Below are positions 60,085 through 64,000 of a DNA stretch of 64,000 nucleotides, piece by piece. Under the pieces are notes generated by a model. The model was not told where the DNA came from and did no database searches. It saw only the letters and a program-made list of their open reading frames with translations. A program made the position numbers and the translations under genes. The DNA comes from Anomaloglossus baeobatrachus (taxonomy: Eukaryota > Chordata > Amphibia > Anura > Aromobatidae), in NCBI RefSeq assembly GCF_048569485.1, contig NC_134355.1, forward strand, positions 391,913,361-391,977,360. The letters run 5' to 3'. How positions within the stretch are numbered: position 1 is the stretch's first letter; every line of letters begins with the position of its first letter.

Positions 60085-61200
60085 ATTGCTTCTATCACTG
60101 CCTCCTAATGACTATTCACTTGAGGACAGTGATAGAAGCTGTGGAGCAACGCTGCAGTCTTGCACCCTGCTTTTATCACGGCCCCCTGATGACTATTCGA
60201 GGACAGTGATAGAAGCTGTGGAGCAGCGCTGCGGTCACTCACCCTGCTTTTATCACGGCCACCTGATGACTATTCGAGGACAGTGATAGAAGCTGTGAAG
60301 CAGCGCTGCGGTCACTCACCCTGCTTTTATCACGGCCACCTGATGACTATTCGAGGACAGTGATAGAAGCTGTGGAGCAGCGCTGCGGTCACTCACCCTG
60401 CTTTTATCACGGCCACCTGATGACTATTCGAGGACAGTGATAGAAGCTGTGAAGCAGCGCTGCGGTCACTCACCCTGCTTTTATCACGGCCACCTGATGA
60501 CTATTCGAGGACAGTGATAGAAGCTGTGGAGCAGCGCTGCGGTCACTCACCCTGCTTTTATCACGGCCACCTGATGACTATTCGAGGACAGTGATAGAAG
60601 CTGTGGAGCAGCGCTGCGGTCACTCACCCTGCTTTTATCACGGCCACCTGATGACTATTCGAGGACAGTGATAGAAGCTGTGGAGCAGCGCTGCGGTCAC
60701 TCATCCTGCTTTTATCACGGCCACCTGATGACTATTCGAGGACAGTGATAGAAGCTGTGAAGCAGCGCTGCGGTCACTCACCCTGCTTTTATCACGGCCA
60801 CCTGATGACTATTCGAGGACAGTGATAGAAGCTGTGGAGCAGCGCTGCGGTCACTCACCCTGCTTTTATCACGGCCACCTGATGACTATTCGAGGACAGT
60901 GATAGAAGCTGTGGAGCAGCGCTGCGGTCACTCACCCTGCTTTTATCACGGCCACCTGATGACTATTCGAGGACAGTGATAGAAGCTGTGGAGCAGCGCT
61001 GCGGTCACTCACCCTGCTTTTATCACCTGATGACTATTCGAGGACAGTGATAGAAGCTGTGGAGCAGCGCTGCGGTCACTCACCCTGCTTTTATCACCTG
61101 ATGACTATTCGAGGACAGTGATAGAAGCTGTGGAGCAGCGCTGCGGTCACTCATCCTGCTTTTATCACGGTCTCCTGATAACATCTCATTTGAGGGCAAT
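60085..61200. repeat. 77-bp tandem array (about 14 copies)
   Basis: The unit runs gactattcgaggacagtgat, agaagctgtggagcagcgct, gcggtcactcaccctgcttt, tatcacggccacctgat. Spacing of 'gactattcg' is 77 bp (60191, 60268, 60345 and so on). Two late units lack 'cggccac'. Outer copies at both ends are more diverged, as expected if the array grew from its centre. Confidence 0.9.
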
Positions 61201-61482
61201 GATAGAAGCTGTTTGGCATCATTGCTGTCACTTCCCCTTTTCTGGAGATGGCAGTGAAAGAAGCTGTGCTAAGTGCCCGCAGAGCTGCCCCTTGATGACG
61301 TCCTGTTTCAGGAGACATAATACAAGCTGCGGGGAAGTGATTGCAGGGTCATCCCCTTGTGACGTTCTGTTTAAGACTTTGCTCAGAACCGTAAGAAAAA
61401 AAATACACATATAGGGACTAGCAGGATTGGAAAATGGTAGGGAATTTTATAATAAGGCAAATTACAAAACTAATTAGGGCTT

Positions 61483-61860
61483 AAAAGCACCACTCCAGTG
61501 TTTTATTTATTTTTTAAATTCCCCACTGGAGTGGTGCTTTAAATCTAAGTCCTATCCCCCTAGTGTTATACTCACTCACCCTCCAACATCTTCATCTGTT
61601 TGCAGCGTTGCTCTCCCTCAGTTTGTGACCTGCTACAAGCTCCAGTGTTTCATGGCACGCGCTGGAGGTCACAACTCAAAACAAATCTATCAAAGCCTTG
61701 TTCTGCTCTCATAGACTTGCAATGAGTGCATGCGACTTAACTTCTGGCCACTAAAAAGTTACAGTTAGAAGATAGTGTCGCCAAAAAAAAAAGGTGAAAA
61801 TGCTGGCGGTGAGTATAAGACCGGGGGCAGGGAACTTACATTTAAAGCACCACTCCAGCG
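61483..61860. mobile_element. Foldback element with TTTAAAGCACCACTCCAG ends
   Basis: ttaaaagcaccactccagtg and its inverse cactggagtggtgctttaa lie 20 bp apart at 61482-61543. The latter, with the following ctaagtcctatccccctag and tatactcactcacc, is inverted again at 61808-61858 (ggtgagtataagaccggggg, tttaaagcaccactccagcg). It is a short snapback repeat without coding. Confidence 0.65.
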
Positions 61861-61911
61861 CCGGCTGGACCCCCCCCCCCTGAAAACCTGTCAGCAGGAT
61901 TTAGCATCTTA

Positions 61912-62528
61912 AGCTGGGTTCACACATAGCGACAGCGACAACGACGTCGCTATTACGTCACCATTTTCTGTGACGCAACAGCAACCTTGTAAGTCACTGT
62001 TATGATCGCTGCTTAGCTGTCAAACACAGCAGAAGCAGCCGCGATCATAACGACGCTACATGTGCAGAGAGCAGGGAGCCGCGCACACTGCTTAGCGCTG
62101 GCTCCCTGCACTCCTAGCTACAGTACACATCGGGTTAATTACCCGATGTGTACTGCAGCCACATGTGCACAGAGCAGGAGCAGGCATTGGCAGTGAGGGC
62201 GGACGCTGGTAACGAAGGTAAATATCGAGTAACCAGGGAAAGGTCTTCCCTTGGTTACCCGATGTTTACCTTGGTTACAGCTTACCGCAGCTGCCAGACG
62301 CCGGCTCCTGCTCACTGCTCGCTTCATTTCGTCGATCTCTCGCTGTCACACACAGCGATGTGTGCGTCACAGCGGGAGAGTGACGACCAAAAAATGAAGC
62401 TGGACATTCAGCAACGACCGGCGACCTCACAGCAGGGGCCAGGTCGTTGCTGGATGTCACACACAGCGACGGAAAATGGTGACTTAGCATCGACGTCGTG
62501 GTCGTCGTCGCTGTGTGTGACACCACCC
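61912..62528. mobile_element. MITE, TTA duplication, copy B
   Basis: TTA at 61909-61911 and 62529-62531; AGCTGGGTTCACACATAGCG and the inverse of GGGTGGTGTCACACACAGCG. Shares most of its interior with 59083-59815 but has a single unit where that copy has two. Confidence 0.75.
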
Positions 62529-62538
62529 TTAGAGTAAA

Positions 62539-63128
62539 GCCATAGCCATAGTGGTACTGTGCAGCTAATTAAATGGGTGATTGCGGTGTAGGAATCCTAT
62601 CTATGGTTCCTGAATAATCTTCCTCTAAAGTTTTAATCTGATCACGTCTTATGTGAATTGGGGCAGGGCTTGGGGTGGAGTGGTCTTCTGCTTCTCACAC
62701 ACTGTGCACGCGCTGCCATCATTGGGGTGGGTGGCGCATGTGCAGTGTGATTCCACAGACTATCTTCAATAAAATGGCGCTGACGGCGGTGCATGCGCAG
62801 ATTGTGATTTTGCCTTCATTATGAAATCATTGAGCTGAAATCTCAATCTGCGCATGCGCTGCCTTCAGCGCCATTTTACTCAAGACAGTCTGTGGAATCA
62901 CACTGCGCACACACCGCCCACCCCAAATGATGGCACAGCTAAATTTTAAAAAGGAGGCAGAAACAGAGGAGGGGCAAAGAAGAAGACAACTCTGCCCCCA
63001 AATCTCTCCAATTCACAGAAGAGGTCATCAGATGAAAACTTAGAAGAACATGATCCGGGAGCCACAGATCCGATTCCTGCACCGCAATTCTCCCTTTACA
63101 GCATCACAGCGCCACTATGGCCATGGCG
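62539..63128. repeat. 590-bp foldback (imperfect palindrome) in SDHAF4 intron 1
   Basis: The arms mirror each other around about 62828: gccatagccatagtgg / ccactatggccatggc at the outside, then attgcggtgtaggaatcc / ggatccg..caccgcaat, atgtgaattgg / ccaattcacag, gtgattccacagac / gtctgtggaatcacac, and atgcgcagattg / caatctgcgcatgc at the centre. The transcript would form a long hairpin. Confidence 0.8.
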
Positions 63129-63151
63129 TCACAGCCTCTCTATAGTCTCAC

Positions 63152-63240
63152 TTGTCCAGATGGTTTGGGCAGGCGGATGAGTGCAGCTCCTCATACGTCA
63201 CGTTCACCATCGCGTTCCAGTTTCCCCCGTAGGAGGGTTT
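63152..63240 (-). other. Candidate cryptic exon in SDHAF4 intron 1
   Basis: 89 bp on the minus strand between gtgttgtag| and |GTGAGACT. One frame is open throughout (PSYGGNWNAMVNVTYEEL..) but it is not the frame set by SDHAF4 exon 1; in that frame the exon hits TGA. If spliced in, it would act as a poison exon. I do not recognise the peptide, and chance is a fair explanation. Confidence 0.2.
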
Positions 63241-63630
63241 CTACAACACATATCAATTTGACATAATTTTGCTACTTTTTAAAGGATTTGCTAATTTTTG
63301 TGCTAAAATGTTGCAAACTGGTAAAGACAAAAACCCAGTTACATTTGCTCCAAATTTGTGACCTGTGTGCACTATTTTGAAGAATTTGGAGCAAAACCTG
63401 TTAGAAAACACCATAAGGACGGGGGCTCATGCTACATGGCTGACAAGCTGACACAAGACTACCGACACCCTGGAGCATATAGCCTCTGTGCGGCCAGTGC
63501 TCAGGCTGTGTGCACACCGAGCCATCACAAGACGCAACCAGGCTCCAGCATACAGGAGAGCGGCAGTGGCTGACGTCATCATTAACCCCTGCACGGCGAG
63601 TGTCAGCCCTGCCGATCATTAGTAACTCAC

Positions 63631-63691
63631 GTGGGGCAGATCGCAGAAGGACCCTGGGGGCCCCGCTCCATCTATACAGCACGGCGGCCAT
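63631..63691 (-). CDS. SDHAF4: SDHAF4 coding exon 1 (mitochondrial transit peptide)
   Basis: ATG at 63691 opens MAAVLYRWSGAPRVLLRSAP, plus one base of a split Pro codon, then donor C|GTGAGTT. With exons 2 and 3 in matching phases (1 then 2) the protein is 107 residues; human SDHAF4 is 108. The N-terminus has no acidic residues, three arginines and a hydrophobic face, as expected of a mitochondrial matrix transit peptide. The start codon context (gcaggATGg) is acceptable with G at +4. Transit peptides diverge fast, so identification rests on position, phase, length and composition rather than on alignment. Intron 1 is 12.6 kb and intron 2 is 2.2 kb. Confidence 0.88.
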
Positions 63692-63850
63692 CCTGCCCAG
63701 TCTATAAACAAGGCAGATCCCGCAAGACCAAGGGCCTTGTGACGTCATGCCCATGTGATCAGTCACATGTCTATGAGGAGTCATGCTCCTGTGCTGCCCA
63801 GACATTTCAGGTTGCTCTTAGTTATAATAAAAATATCTTATTAAAGAGGG
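63692..63850 (-). promoter_or_regulatory. SDHAF4: SDHAF4 promoter
   Basis: A perfect CRE palindrome TGACGTCA (63740-63747) lies about 50 bp upstream of the ATG, next to paired cacatg/catgtg E-box-like sites. A second TGACGTCA (63571-63578) is 53 bp inside intron 1. A TTTATAG string 18 bp upstream of the ATG is too close to be a useful TATA box. Moderately CpG-rich. Confidence 0.6.
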
Positions 63851-63866
63851 GGAGGTGCGTGCTCTA

Positions 63867-64000
63867 CACAACAAGCTCTGCGCTGCGTGCTATATACACT
63901 CTGTATGCTATATACACCCTGCTCTGCGCTGCGTGCTATATACACTCTGTATGCTATATACACCCTGCTCTGCGCTGCGTGCTATATATACCCTGCTCTG
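63867..64000. repeat. 47-bp tandem repeat running off the right edge
   Basis: gctctgcgctgcgtgctata, tacactctgtatgctatata and caccct repeat nearly three times; the last unit visible is shortened. It lies upstream of SDHAF4. Confidence 0.85.

Noticed and set aside
63401-63805. 134-codon minus-strand frame covering SDHAF4 exon 1
   Set aside because: It reads through the consensus donor at 63630 and the exon's own start lies inside it; the spliced model gives the conserved protein.

Overview
The window is vertebrate nuclear DNA, most likely from an anuran amphibian with a repeat-rich genome. Two host genes set the vertebrate placement: the first coding exon of SMAP1 and all three coding exons of SDHAF4, both on the minus strand with consensus splice sites. 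The frog assignment is inferred from the repeats: dense MITEs with 3-bp TTA/TAA target duplications, a CR1/L2-like LINE tail, a chromodomain Gypsy element, Tigger and Tc1 remnants. In human, SDHAF4 and SMAP1 are also adjacent and co-oriented, so the ancestral gene order is kept.

Layout. 1-2858 is the start of SMAP1 intron 1 (MITEs and a G-rich minisatellite). 2859-3300 holds SMAP1 exon 1 and a CpG-rich promoter with CRE and ETS sites. 3.5-8.5 kb holds a LINE tail, an LTR-like block, MITEs and a diverged inverted dimer related to the satellite further on. 8.5-16.9 kb is a Tigger DNA transposon split by a Harbinger-like MITE and by a 5.8-kb chromovirus, each with its own target-site duplication. 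16.9-18.8 kb holds short DNA-transposon remnants.

18.85-46.46 kb is one satellite block of about 71 nearly identical 387-bp monomers. It runs one way to 24.93 kb (about 16 copies) and the other way from there (about 56 copies), meeting at a clean inverted junction with a 67-bp spacer.

46.46-64 kb is the SDHAF4 locus: poly(A) signal, exon 3 (48.6 kb), exon 2 (50.9-51.06 kb), exon 1 and promoter (63.6-63.75 kb). Its introns are full of MITEs, a minisatellite grown from a MITE end, a 77-bp tandem array, a 600-bp foldback and a partial duplication of exon 2.

Only the two host genes look like functional cellular coding sequence. The satellite lies between the 3' end of SDHAF4 and the promoter of SMAP1, so possible heterochromatin effects on these two broadly used genes are the main regulatory question. 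The most novel material is the satellite system: its homogeneity, the inversion, the likely progenitor 11 kb away with the same inverted geometry, and traces of higher-order periodicity.
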